Program-made: the position numbers and the translations under genes
The notes under the pieces: generated by a model
What the model was told of the DNA's origin: nothing
The model's database searches: none
Seen by the model: only the letters and a program-made list of their open reading frames with translations
Assembly: GCF_001649575.2 (NCBI RefSeq)
Contig: NC_051443.1
Coordinates: 15,688,051 to 15,752,050 of the forward strand
Direction: 5' to 3'
Length of the DNA stretch: 64,000 nucleotides
Source: Kryptolebias marmoratus
Taxonomy: Eukaryota; Chordata; Actinopteri; Cyprinodontiformes; Rivulidae
In this document: positions 1 through 11,500 of the stretch, piece after piece
How positions within the stretch are numbered: position 1 is the stretch's first letter
How the letters are laid out: each line of letters begins with the position of its first letter

Positions 1-40
1 CTGGGAGCGAGAAGAGGTGTTAGACTGAAGATCACTTGCG

Positions 41-156
41 TGACGTCAGGCATTTATGCTGGGAGGAAGCCCTCCTCCTGGAGCTGACGTCACTTCTGTC
101 GGCCAGTCAGGACTGGCGTAATGTAATAGAGCTTCTGGGGGACAGGCGCGGGGGCG
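41..156. promoter_or_regulatory. paired CRE and EGR-type sites, candidate internal rgs3 promoter or enhancer
   Basis: Two perfect palindromic cAMP response elements, TGACGTCA, lie at 41-48 and 85-92, 44 bases apart. A GCGGGGGCG site (EGR1/SP1 type) lies at 148-156. A CATTTATG motif at 52-59 reads CATAAATG on the minus strand. The patch is GC- and CpG-richer than the intron around it. RGS3 has short RGS-only forms from internal promoters in mammals, so this may be such a promoter; it could also be an enhancer. Confidence 0.45.
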
Positions 157-2624
157 TGTCCTATTGTGAGATACCTCACTCATGTTTCAGAGAACCGGGG
201 TTAATTCCTTAACCTAAAGTTCTACACTGAAGCTCCGAGGGATTGTAAATGAGACATTAACTCAATAAGTCAACTAGTGCATGACATGTCAATCAAAGTC
301 ACAGTACCGAAGTTAGACTAAAAACTTTTTCAAATCTTCCCCATGGACACTTTTTGACAGGTGTTGACGATGAGGTGTTATCTTTGTCACATAACCACAC
401 TCTTATCTAAAAACAGGAAAATAAGGTCTCTAAAAACACAGAAATAGGGAACATTTTATGCATCTAAGAATTTATATTTACTTGACTTATTTGTTGCAGT
501 ATAATAGTCAAACACATGTTTATTTACTTCATCAGTGTTTTCTTATTTGATATACTTTAGTGTTTACTGTTCAGTTTAAAGGGTTTTCCGGTCTGCTGTG
601 AACTGCAGTAAGTTAATGAGTAATAAGGTTTATGCTCGTCAGATAAAACAAGGTTTTTTTTGTTAATAGTGAGTTGGTCTATTTGTATTTTATTATGTTT
701 ATAGCTATAGTGTTTTGTTTTGTTTTTAATTCTTCGTTTACCAAAGGCTGATCTCGTAAAGATCCCCATGTTAGCACAAATGGGAGAAAATACTGGGTTT
801 TAAAAGAAGTAGATTTTCTATCAAACAGATTGGCTTTAGGTGGTTTATTTTCAATAAGCAGAGCAAGACAGCATTTTGTTGCTGTTGTTGTTAGAAACAG
901 TGCAGACATGATTAAATCTAAAGCTTTTGTCTGTGTCGTTCGTTTATTCCCATGTTAATGATCGTACAACCTAAATTGTGTGGATGTGTGTATATACAAG
1001 TGTATTTTTCCCCATAATTATTTATATATATTCGCATTTAGTAGCCACACATTAAGCTATTACTGGCAACACATCATAAATACATCCAGTGTTGCAGTTT
1101 TGTTCACTTTTAAAACCAATTTTGTCTTCTGCAGAGATTCAGCTTTGTTTGAAAGAACTGAATGTCTGAAGATGGGAGGGGACGTGCAAACAGAGGCTGC
1201 AACTTCAACAACTACAACTACTGCAGCTGCTTCTGATATTTTTCAAATAAGTTTCTTTTCCTCTGTTGGAAATAATATTTCCATCCATTTGAGAAGCAGA
1301 AATCCCAACAAAAATGGCAATAGCATTGAAATTTACTGACATGTGAAAATGAAAGGGAAGAAAATTGGCTAAAGATTTACACAAATCAATGGAAACTAGT
1401 TTTTGTTTTTTCTATTATTTTTTCTCAGTGATGAACCTTTTCAGTATCCAATCAAAGTCTTTTGGTGATAGAGTCTGGACAAAGCCAAGCAGACGTAGAA
1501 AAATGGTGAAAACGGCTCTGTTGTTATTGTGGTTCCTAGCAGACAAAGGAAGTGTGAAGTAGACAGTGACAACATTGTTTCTTGAAATTTCCATTTGTCA
1601 AATCTACACAGAGGCACCAAAACAAGAATTTTCAAACATTGTCCACTCCATAAAGTATTAGTATAAAGTTTTTCTTATTAAAAACTAAGTTTGAATGTGA
1701 CAGTTGTAAATGAAGTCGTAAAAGGTAATTTTCTTAATATTTATGTTGATGTAGAAAGCACCGAAATCACCTTCAGCTTTGCTACCTTATCCACACCTTC
1801 CTAACAATAGAAAAGCAAAAGGCATGAAGGTATGAAATAAGCATAAATACATCAACATTTGAAGCTTTCATTATGTGTGTCTGTCATTTTTGTTAGGGTT
1901 GGAACTGGGCCAGGAACAGTGTATGCATTAACAGAACAGGAACTGGACGTTTCTAACAATAAACACAATGTTTAACGAAAAACTTGCCCTAAAGAGTCCC
2001 CGAAACGTGCTTCTTTGTATTCTCCTCTACTTTGTTTGTGTTCACATATATGACCTTTGCACAGACAAGCTGGAAAGAGCAATTTAATTAGAGATCCTCA
2101 CTTTCCACACCGAGTAAACACGCGCAAACAATAATGAGCAGCAGCAAAGACGGCGAGGGTCACTGTCCTCCGTTCTGTTTGATCACAGTGCAGTTATTTA
2201 AGATCAATCCCTGGACTTCCTTCACTTCTTTTCTTCAGTCACGTCACATTTCTTCACACATCAACCTCCCTTCCCAAATGGACAAGAGACCCAACAACTC
2301 CTAAAGGCTCTTATCATGTATGGACAAATGAGAGCTACGGTAGCAGCAGCTCATGTTCGAGTTACTGTAGCTGAATTATGAACGAGGGGGGAAAGAGTGC
2401 CTTTTATAGATTATTTGCTCACTTCCTTTTTTAAACAACATGATAAGGGAGATAAATGGCTTAAATGGTTAATGGTAATAATGTGAGAAACCTTTCTTAC
2501 AGTGTTTCCAACAGAAATAAGAGCTGTGGTGTATGCTGTGTTTATTGTAGCTCCTGTTTGCTCCCTGAGGTATGAAATGAACTGCTGACGGGTGTATCCA
2601 CTATAACAGATGACTGCATATTTG

Positions 2625-2663
2625 GTGTGTGTGTGTGTGAGTGTGTGTGTGTGTGTGTGTGTG
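2625..2663. repeat. GT microsatellite
   Basis: A run of GT dinucleotides with one GA interruption, followed by GAGAGA. Confidence 0.95.
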
Positions 2664-4309
2664 AGAGAGATTCTGTTGGGGCATCTTACAGGAAGGTTGG
2701 AAAAAAAATAAATCTAAAATGGGACAGAGGAAGTCACTGCTATTTCTCTGTCTTCTTATCTGACATGTGTCATATAGTAACACAGCATTAGTTTGCTGTG
2801 AGGGATGATGGGAGGATTGTTTCGAGGCATTCTCAGCTCAGTGTTTCGCTGGAGAATCAAGAGGTCCTGTCGAGCTTGTGGTGTCGAAACTACGTCCTGC
2901 TGCTGTACCTGTGATCTGGAAATCTGAGTTTGATATGTTAATGTTTGACATTTACAATGGTAAAAAAATCCAACGGCTTCAGAAGAGATGAAAAACCAGA
3001 AATCTAAAAAAAAATGTAGAATATCAGCTGTGGGGAAAATATTAACCATGTGAGGAGATGTTGAGAGCTGAAACAAACTGCAGATTAACCACAACAACTA
3101 TATTTTTTAGGAAAAGAGCCCAGCAATCTCCCTACCTTGTGTTTTAATCTGACTATCAGGTCGTCGATCTTTAGTTTCTCTTAAAGAGTCTTGAAAAAGC
3201 TCTTAACAAACTGACAAAATTGACATTTAAAGTTTAAGGAAAGCTGTTACGGGTCAAACAAAGTTTCTCACAAAGACTTAATCATTTTTACGTCATAATG
3301 TCCTAGTTTTTTTTTCTGCTCTCTCCTAATTCTATCACTGCTGGAACTGAATAAAGACTCTCTCCGAAACCATTTAGGACAAACTACATCACTGCAGTGA
3401 TGACAAAAAAACAACAACTTTATGAATAATTTTAGGAGGATTTAAACACATCAAAGATTTAAAAAACCCCATTCTTTCTTCAGATCTTGACCCTTTTACT
3501 GATCTAGTGTTTAAAGTTTCCTTCATTAAGCAGAATTTCAGGGACTAACAGAGCTGTTTCGTTTTGCATTTGTTTAGGAGCTGTTAAAGGTGTCTTTCTC
3601 CTCTGAGCAATGAGAAAAACATTGATAGGTTTGTCCTCAACCTACACTATACACCAGATTTGTTTGTTAAAATGTCAAACATCTTCAAGTTCAAATTACA
3701 AGATAGGATCACAGGTCTTTAAAGAGAGGCATTTACCTCTTAATCATGTCAGACACCAAATTAACACCTAATAGCCTTACTTTAGTGTGGTTATGATTTA
3801 TTTTTATAATAAACTATAGTACAATATAATCTAATCTTGTTTACGTGCAATCAGGAGTTTAAGGTTTAAATTTCTTTCCACAGATCATTCAAGTAAAGCA
3901 AAAAGAAAACAAATAGGCATGTGAAGCTAAAAGGGAGGAAAGGGAGGAGCAAAATGTGAACAACTCCAGCAGATCTGCTGAGAAAAAAGATCATTTTGTG
4001 ACTGAAAATCAGCCAAAACAGCCCCTAAGTTAATCAGATATCGGATTAAAATCAGATCAAAACTGCCATGACCGGAAAGGGGGATGACAGATGTTAATGT
4101 AGAAACTAACTTGTTTTTTAGAATTATTTGTTAACCTAATTATAAAGAAGACCACTGAGATAAAAAACAAAAAAATCAATAGTTGAGATGTTTCAGTCAT
4201 TAAGAAAAGAGATACTGTAACTGTGATGTAGTATCTGAGAACACACAGAAGTCATTTTTATTATACACACATAAAAATTCACTTCTCTAGATTTCTGTTG
4301 TGCCGCATA

Positions 4310-5003
4310 CAGTCCTGTGCATAAGTTTAAAGCTCTTGCTCTTTTGTTTAGATTAAAGTTTAAGAAGTTCAAATATTTTTGCATATTTAGAGTAAAAAAG
4401 CCTTCTTTAATAGTTCTCCATGCTTTTTGGTGGTCTATCAAATTCCTTTCAGTGAAAGTTGGTTGCTTTTCTTTAACCTCCCATTTTAATCCCATCATTG
4501 TACCTTACAATTTTCAAATAAATGGTTTTATGTTTGTAAAACCACCTAATTTGTGGATCAATTAGGCATAAATAGGGCACTTAGACTCAAAAGATGAACC
4601 ATTGTTGATATTTTTGAAAAAAATGTTTTCATTCCTTAAATTTTATCTTCAAAAAATGCCAAAGGAAACATTTTATTATCATACTGTGTTGTTTGTTTGT
4701 TTCATATCAGTAATGTGAATCCCAATTAGTTATTATCCATAAAACTTACATACAGGAGGATTAACTGAAGGATGACATTTTTCTAAAATCCTGTCTGTTT
4801 ATTAATCTCTGATTTATTTATTTTTTTTTATCTTCTCTACTTGTCTAGTTTCATAAATTTATAAAAACACACTGCACATTTGGCCAGGCTCCGCAAACTC
4901 TAGCAAACATTTGCAGAAGCCACTTCAAACAGGACAAATCTGTCTCTTTGGAAGCAAAATATAAAGAAATGCAGAGTGGGACTAAGACTTCTGCACAGTG
5001 CTG
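4310..5003. mobile_element. non-autonomous DNA transposon copy with imperfect terminal inverted repeats
   Basis: The left end reads CAGTCCTGTGCATAAGTTTA. The right end, read in reverse complement, is CAGCACTGTGCAGAAGTCTT. The ends therefore form an imperfect inverted repeat of about 20 bases, and TA precedes the left end. This end type is typical of TA-inserting (Tc1/mariner-like) teleost elements. At 694 bases and without a credible transposase frame, it is a decayed, non-autonomous copy. The family name is not certain. Confidence 0.6.
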
Positions 5004-5513
5004 TGTTTTCCGTATGGTTGGAAGTGACCATTACCTTTTTCCATTTCCTTTCATCTTAAAATGACAACATGAGAGGTGTTGCAGCAGACGGAAGAAAGTG
5101 TGATTATTTTCATATTAACTCGTAGCATCTGAACAGCTCAGCAAAGCTCAACGTAAACAAATGGATGAATCATATTTACAAAGATTTTAAAACGGGCTCC
5201 ACACCTGGACGTTTATCCATTAAATGCTCCGTTGCTTGATTATGTTCATAAGTGTGTGCTTCACCCTTTGCAGTGGTGGAGCAAATGTGAACAAATATTT
5301 GTTTAAAAGAGAGAGGTCTGAGAAGGACAGAGAAGACATTTTCATTAAAGCTTTCTGCTAATCCTCGAGTCTTTCCTGTAATTTGATTTCGGCCAGAGTC
5401 TATTGCCCCTCTGGCTCACAGACGAATTAGGCTGTTCACATTAGGTCCTAGTTTACTCGCTTTTCCTGTCTTTTTCTTCTCGTTCACACAACAAGCACAG
5501 TCTTTGCTCTTAC

Positions 5514-5557
5514 CTCCGTCATGTGGATAAGGTAGAACCTCAGCTCGTGAGAGTAAT
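5514..5557 (-). CDS. rgs3: rgs3 exon: PH-like module, last exon seen in the window
   Basis: The 44-base exon encodes DYSHELRFYLIHMTE, equivalent to SSEDLKFCVLYLAE in mammals, between a ttttgcag acceptor and a GTAAGA donor. It ends in phase 0. The following exon of the family, with a Cys-Leu-Phe block, is not found between 1 and 5513. Confidence 0.9.
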
Positions 5558-8500
5558 CTGCAAAACAGAGCGAGAAAAGAGATTAAAGGAAAACGTTTCC
5601 TTGTGCCATCATTTTCCCTCCCAGCCCAACTTCCCTCTGGTGTCCTTTTCACACACTCTCCTCCTTCTCGAACATAAAGCAGCACTGTTGATTTCCGATC
5701 CCGATTCTGCCAAAATACTTTTATTGATGGAAAGCTTTTACTGCAGGTCAGCCTCATAGACATGCTCTCATAATTCACTGAAGAAGCGCTGTGGGACACA
5801 GGCCTGTGAGTCTGGAGTCAAAATAAATGGCTTTAATCGAGTGAACATGCACACTTAGACTCAGATCCACATAATGTTGTGGTGATGTTTACTTCTGTGT
5901 TTTAAATACACACACAAGAACATTATCTATGTATGATTAGCACATATCCAAACGTGGGAGAATAAATATAAAAAAAAAACTTACTACATATAAAAAAGCC
6001 AAAACAATGCCAATGAGTACATTTTCAAATCATTTTATAATTGGCCTTTTCTTAAATATCCCTTATGAATTACTGTGCTTCCATGGAATAAGTTTGATCA
6101 CATACCTGCACAGTCAAACGTTTGTTTTGTAATAAACTTGCACAGAAGTAAAAGAAAAAAGTAATAGAGAATAAATAAATTTGAGTTTATTTAGTTCAGC
6201 CTTTTTGTCTTGACAAACTGAAATTGCTGACTTTTCAGCAGCCTTTTCTACAGTTCGGAATATGAAGACGGCTGGTTGTGTTTGATAGTTTCTGCAGCTT
6301 TTTGTAACTGGATCTAACAACATTATACTCACGCCCCTGTAGCTGGGTGATTGTACACCAGAAGTTAGTGTCATTTCATTTCTTACAGGAATATCACTTT
6401 TCATGGGAACAAGGGAGTGCAACAAAACAAAAAAGTCAGGGCTGATATTCCATCCTTCAAATGATGTCGTCATCTTCTTTTTGCGATTTCACCCACTTTT
6501 AAATTGTTTTTTTTTTTCATGCATGAATTTAGACACTGTGAGCAAGAACTAATTTAACACAAAGTGTTTAAAAACAAAGAAATGAGACCAAGGCCTTGTA
6601 CGCTGACGTTTTGTGCAGGTCAGAATAGTATGACTCGTGCAAAGTGCTGCGAAAGCTGCTACTCTTTAAAACGTCCAGCAGAGGTCGCTGTTGGACAAGT
6701 ATTTGATTGTCAAAAAACAGAACAGTGTTTAATCTGTCAGTTAAGTAAAGCAAAAACGGACATGTTTTCTCATTTCGTTTACATGAAAAATAAATTTAGA
6801 AACAGTTTCTTTAATAGCAGTGACATACTGGTATGGAAACGAATATTTTTTTTTATTTTTTTAGTAAATATTTGAATATTTGCTGCTTTTTGGGAAAACT
6901 ATATAATTGTCAGTCCAGTTCTTGTATGTGAACCTTGTTCCGTGTAAAATATAACAAGTAACTTAGTAAAGAACAATGCTTCCTAATATTACAACTTTGC
7001 ACACTACTGCTGCAGATTCAAGGTGAAATAAGTTGTGCTAGTTTGTTTATTATAAAGACAGTGTTTTGAATGACAATTGGTCATTTCAGTTTTAGTGTGT
7101 CTAATGTCACTTTCATTGTTTCCCACGCTCTTCAGCCTACTATTGGGGTAATAGGAACACAGGAAAGCCCCTTTATTGAACTCGTCCTGTGCGATTACAT
7201 GCACATTAAACACACACATACACACGACAAACACGCCCTCGCTGAAACAAACACAATCCCCCGGCGCCTCCTTCCTGAGTGACGTTGCCGAAGTGAAATA
7301 ACAATGACAAGCAGCAGGGTGGAGGTGAGTATCTGTGTCTGTGTGAGGGTCCTCTCATGAAACACACGCAAACCCTTCTGAATCCTCCACCCTGGTGATA
7401 ATGATTGATACGGAGCAGGACGGGGGTCAGAAGCTGCCCCAGAGGAGATCAGTGACATCTAAAGAACGGAAAAGCTCAAACTTACAACTGGGTGTCATGT
7501 TCTGAATTCAGAAATACTCAAACAAGTCTGATTGGTAACCTGATTTCCTCCTGTTTTTCTCACTATGGTACCTTTAGCTGCAGACTAAATGTGTTTAAAG
7601 AATCCTATTCCTTCTGTTCTCACTTAGCATAACCTTACCCAACACTTTTTAAATAATGTAATGCTAAGGTTTTAACATCCTTCCAAACTTTATGAAATTG
7701 GTGTTTTTAGGACATTTCCCAGTTGACTGTAGCAAAAGCAATGCGTCAACCCCACAAAGAGGCAGTCAAAAAACAACTAATAAATATTTAAATGCAGGGT
7801 TCTCTATAATTTTTCAGCAGAATCCTTTTTCTTTATTTACTTGACAGTAATAAAAGTTTCTGAATATATATATATATATCATGAAGAAAAAGACAGTTTT
7901 TTAGTTGCATGAATAAAGAGTCTTAATAAAAAGGAAATAAGAAGCACACAAACCAAGACTTCCATGTTATAGATTAAACAACGAATTTTCTTTAAAAAAA
8001 TTCATGCTTTTTTGGGGTCTAGTAGCTTATTGTTAATATAGTTAAAGTGCACACCACTGTGCTTCAAGGGGATTAGACATTTGGGACTTTTTCACCCACA
8101 GAAAAACATCACCAGCTAAGAATATGTGATTTGAGGCTACACTGAAACCTGTGGGGGGGGTTCTTACTGAAAACTCTGAGCTGAGCCAATAGCTGGTCAC
8201 ATCAGACATCACTGATTTATTAACAGATAGCACTTTCAGAGCCAGATTTGCCTTTCTCTTCACCACACTTCAAAAACATCAGGGCAGACAATCAACAATG
8301 TCTCCTAAACAACACCCAACCCACAACCCCACATCTGCTAAAGCCACACTCATCTTTAGCCCACTTGGCTGTCACACTGATGCATCGCACAGTTCAGACA
8401 CTATGAAACCTAATCAGTATCTCTGCTCGGCTCCTGCTCAGCAAACTTATCAACTAATCTGTTGCAGTTGGAACAAACAATTTCTTAACAATGCAGCAAT

Positions 8501-11500
8501 CAGCTTTTGGTTTTCTGGGTCCAAGTGAACTCATTCTGTCCTGGCCTCGTGCCTCTCGTTGCCTCTCTGTCTACTCACAGATGTTTACAGCAAGCTTTAT
8601 TTATTTGACTTGCCCGGGCACTGTATGGCCCCGATGGCTGAGTTATTCTCTCCATGCTGCCTGGGGGAGACAGTCGTTTACAGTAAGGTGAAATTAGAAG
8701 ACAAAGTGACAGGAATTGGGCACTTATTTCATAAATATCCTTTGGCTACACACAACTGAAAATATCTCTAGAACCGTAGTGCTTTATGTTTATTTCTGCT
8801 TGAGAAGTTTAGATTTCATTTTCCAACCTGGAGCTGAAATGCAGACGCTCAAACACAGTTTCACATGCAGATATGATTGTTTGGAGAAATGCAGTAATGA
8901 CTTGTTTTATTTGGTTTCACATTTTAACCCTCCTGAAGCCCTCAAAAAAGAGAGATAGAGAGATGTAGATTTGACCCGAAGGCCAAGGGTTAAACTTTGT
9001 GTTGCACTTCATGACAACCATGTCACACCGACAGATTATTTAGACTCTGTAAGACCACCTTGTAGGCATGCTAAGGCTTACGTACCGTCCTGGAGCCGCA
9101 GGTGTCGGAGGTACAGCGGACTCTGGAGGACGTTACACCGGCCCGGCTCGCTTTCTCTCGTCATGAGCATCAAGTCGTTGTAGACAAACACAGTAACCTG
9201 AAAAAAACGGGGAAGAGGAAGATTACAAAGTGAGAAACAGGAAGTGAAGGGCAGGACGTTGGTGATGAAGGTGATGCTTATGTAGCCTATCACAAGTACT
9301 TTTTGTGGCTAACACCTTCCAAATATGTGCAGTCCAGAGAGTTTCACATGCATTATCTAAAACTGACTTTGTTTTCAGGAGGTTGCTTTCGTTATGGCCT
9401 AAAACAAAGCTGTTAAAAAAATAAATTATTAATTTTCAGTAACAAAAAAATCTATTTGTCTTTGTAAACTCATTCTGCTCTCCCAACATTTCACTCTAAC
9501 TCTGAATTTTAATGTTTTTGTTCTCAGAGTATACCCTATTGGTTTTTAAAAAGGTAAGCATAAAAATAAAATAAAAATGACAATTAATAATGCTAAAAAA
9601 AAATTCCACTGGACTAAGATGCTTATGTAAGTCAGCTCTTTCATGCAGAGCTAAATACACCCATCGCAGACGGAACATAATCACTCAGATAGGCAAAATT
9701 CTCAAGACAATGGATTTGCTCTGGTGGCTTCCTTTGAGGGGTGAGAGGGCAGAGAAAGCATTTTAACCGTGTGTGTGTGGGTGGGGGGGTTGTGTGTGTG
9801 TCTGTGTGTGTTTGTGCATGTGTGTGCTAACATGCATGCAGGTTTGAGTGGGTGGAAAAAAATTGCAAATCAGGGGCAAACAGGTTATACACAGAAAAAG
9901 TGAGCACACTTATAATACATGTGTTATAGTATGTTAAAATATGAAACAGTGTAACTAACACTGTACAGTTTGTTATTGTCTTGTTTTGTGAAAAAAGAAA
10001 GGAAAAAATGTCAATACTTTCTGTGTAATTGCATGTTGGAAACAAATAAAATAAACTTGTTAGTCTAACAGTTTGTGTGCCCCACAGACAGAACAGCTGG
10101 AACAACGCGGAGAAATAACAAAAAGCAGCACGGGGGAGAGGAGCTCCCTCCTGACAAACGCTGGCTGAAAAATATTTGTTTTACAACCCCAGAGAGACTC
10201 CACAAGCACTGCACCTTACTCTGCAATGAACTGAAAAGTACCTAACAATGCATTTCTTAAAAAAATATATACAAAAAAATGTAACATTTCAAAAGAACAA
10301 CCTTATTTTCAATTTCCAGGTGCAACCTAGAAAACTCTAAATATGTTTCACATGATTTTGCTAAAAAAACAACAAGTTTGGAGCTTACATTTTAGAGACA
10401 CAGAAGTATTTATGTTTGCAGCACATCCAGATTAAAGCTCTGCGGGTTGTTCTGAAGCGTTCGCAGCTCTTTCTCCATGCTCACTTTCATTGCATGACTT
10501 GGTTGTATGGTACAGTAACTAACCGTTTCTAAGCAAACCCATGTTAAACTACAGCTACTTAAAATATTTGGGTTTTATATTTTGAATGAGTATTTTTATT
10601 AGTTAAAAAAATAAGTGCCCGCGACCCAAAATGGAGAAGCGGGTAAAGAAAATGGATGGATGGATGGAAAAAAATAAGCAATTGTTACTGAATAAATCTA
10701 TTTCTATCTTACAAAATCTGAGTCAAAATGAGCATCTTAGTTTGTCATACACAAGAAGTTGACACCATTTATAATCCTGATAATTTCTGTGTTGTAGGTT
10801 TATTGTAAATGGAGCAATGCTGTTTCATTCAGAGTATTTAAAAAAATGTAAAAAATCTTTATTTATTTTAAAACTTTATGCCTGTTCACTGTTTGCTCAG
10901 TGGTGTTACAGGCAGTGACGCCTTCCACAAAAGGTGTAGAAATAGTGATAAAATGTGACATACCCATAATCGGGTTAATATTTGAAAATAGTTATATGAC
11001 TTTCTGCAATGAATCTTAGCTTTTTACTCTAAGCAGAAGCAAAACCTTCATTTGGCATCACAGGAATTTTCAAAACATAATAAGAAAACGAAGCTTGCAT
11101 ATGTTTACATCGCACTCAGACACACACACGTACTGCCATAAATAACCAGTGTTTATTGCGCTGCACTAATGTCACTCACCTTTAGAGAGTGGTGCTGGCT
11201 CTCGTGTAGTATCATCTCCTCAGATACGATGAGTGTTCGGCTGCAGAGGTCAAGAGGCTAAAGGCAAAGAATGTCATGAATAGATCAGTATCAGCCATGA
11301 AGTTTTAATGTAGTTTTGGTTCTTTTCCAGTCATTAGAAGTATGTTTAAGGTATTTTACAAAGCCCACATAGACATATTGCTGATATCATTGCCTCATTC
11401 TTAATGAAAATGTATTTACAATAAAATCTTGAGAATGTGTAGCTACATTTATAGGTAATTCACAAAAAAAGTTTACAGTACCAAATCCATTTTGAGTCCT

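Larger units (their letters stand above)
1..5513. other. rgs3 intron (part), downstream of the last exon seen
   Basis: No further rgs3 exon could be found here, although one to several are expected next. It holds a promoter-like cluster (1-160), a GT microsatellite (2625-2663) and a 694-base DNA transposon copy (4310-5003). The rest is AT-rich unique-looking sequence. Confidence 0.7.
5558..9085. other. rgs3 intron
   Basis: No exon is supported. Noted inside are a CTCF-like site (6673-6688), a CpG-richer patch (7225-7450), an AT run (7864-7879) and a plus-strand pseudo-exon-like stretch (8581-8682). Confidence 0.7.
9198..11179. other. rgs3 intron
   Basis: It holds an interrupted GT-rich repeat (9769-9827), a LINE-like tail ending in a TGGA repeat (10617-10669) and otherwise AT-rich sequence with no supported gene. 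Confidence 0.75.

Noticed and set aside
2756..3097. Minus-strand open frame with an acceptor (tttccag at about 2918), a possible next rgs3 exon
   Set aside because: The phase-0 frame after the acceptor stops after about 24 codons and shows none of the Cys-Leu-Phe block expected in RGS3.
5416..5799. 127-codon minus-strand open frame
   Set aside because: It overlaps the 44-base rgs3 exon in a different frame; the exon frame gives the RGS3 sequence, so this is a shadow.
8581..8682. Plus-strand stretch bounded by a good acceptor and donor (reads VYSKLYLFDLPGHC...)
   Set aside because: It is an isolated pseudo-exon on the opposite strand with no recognised protein and no partner exons.
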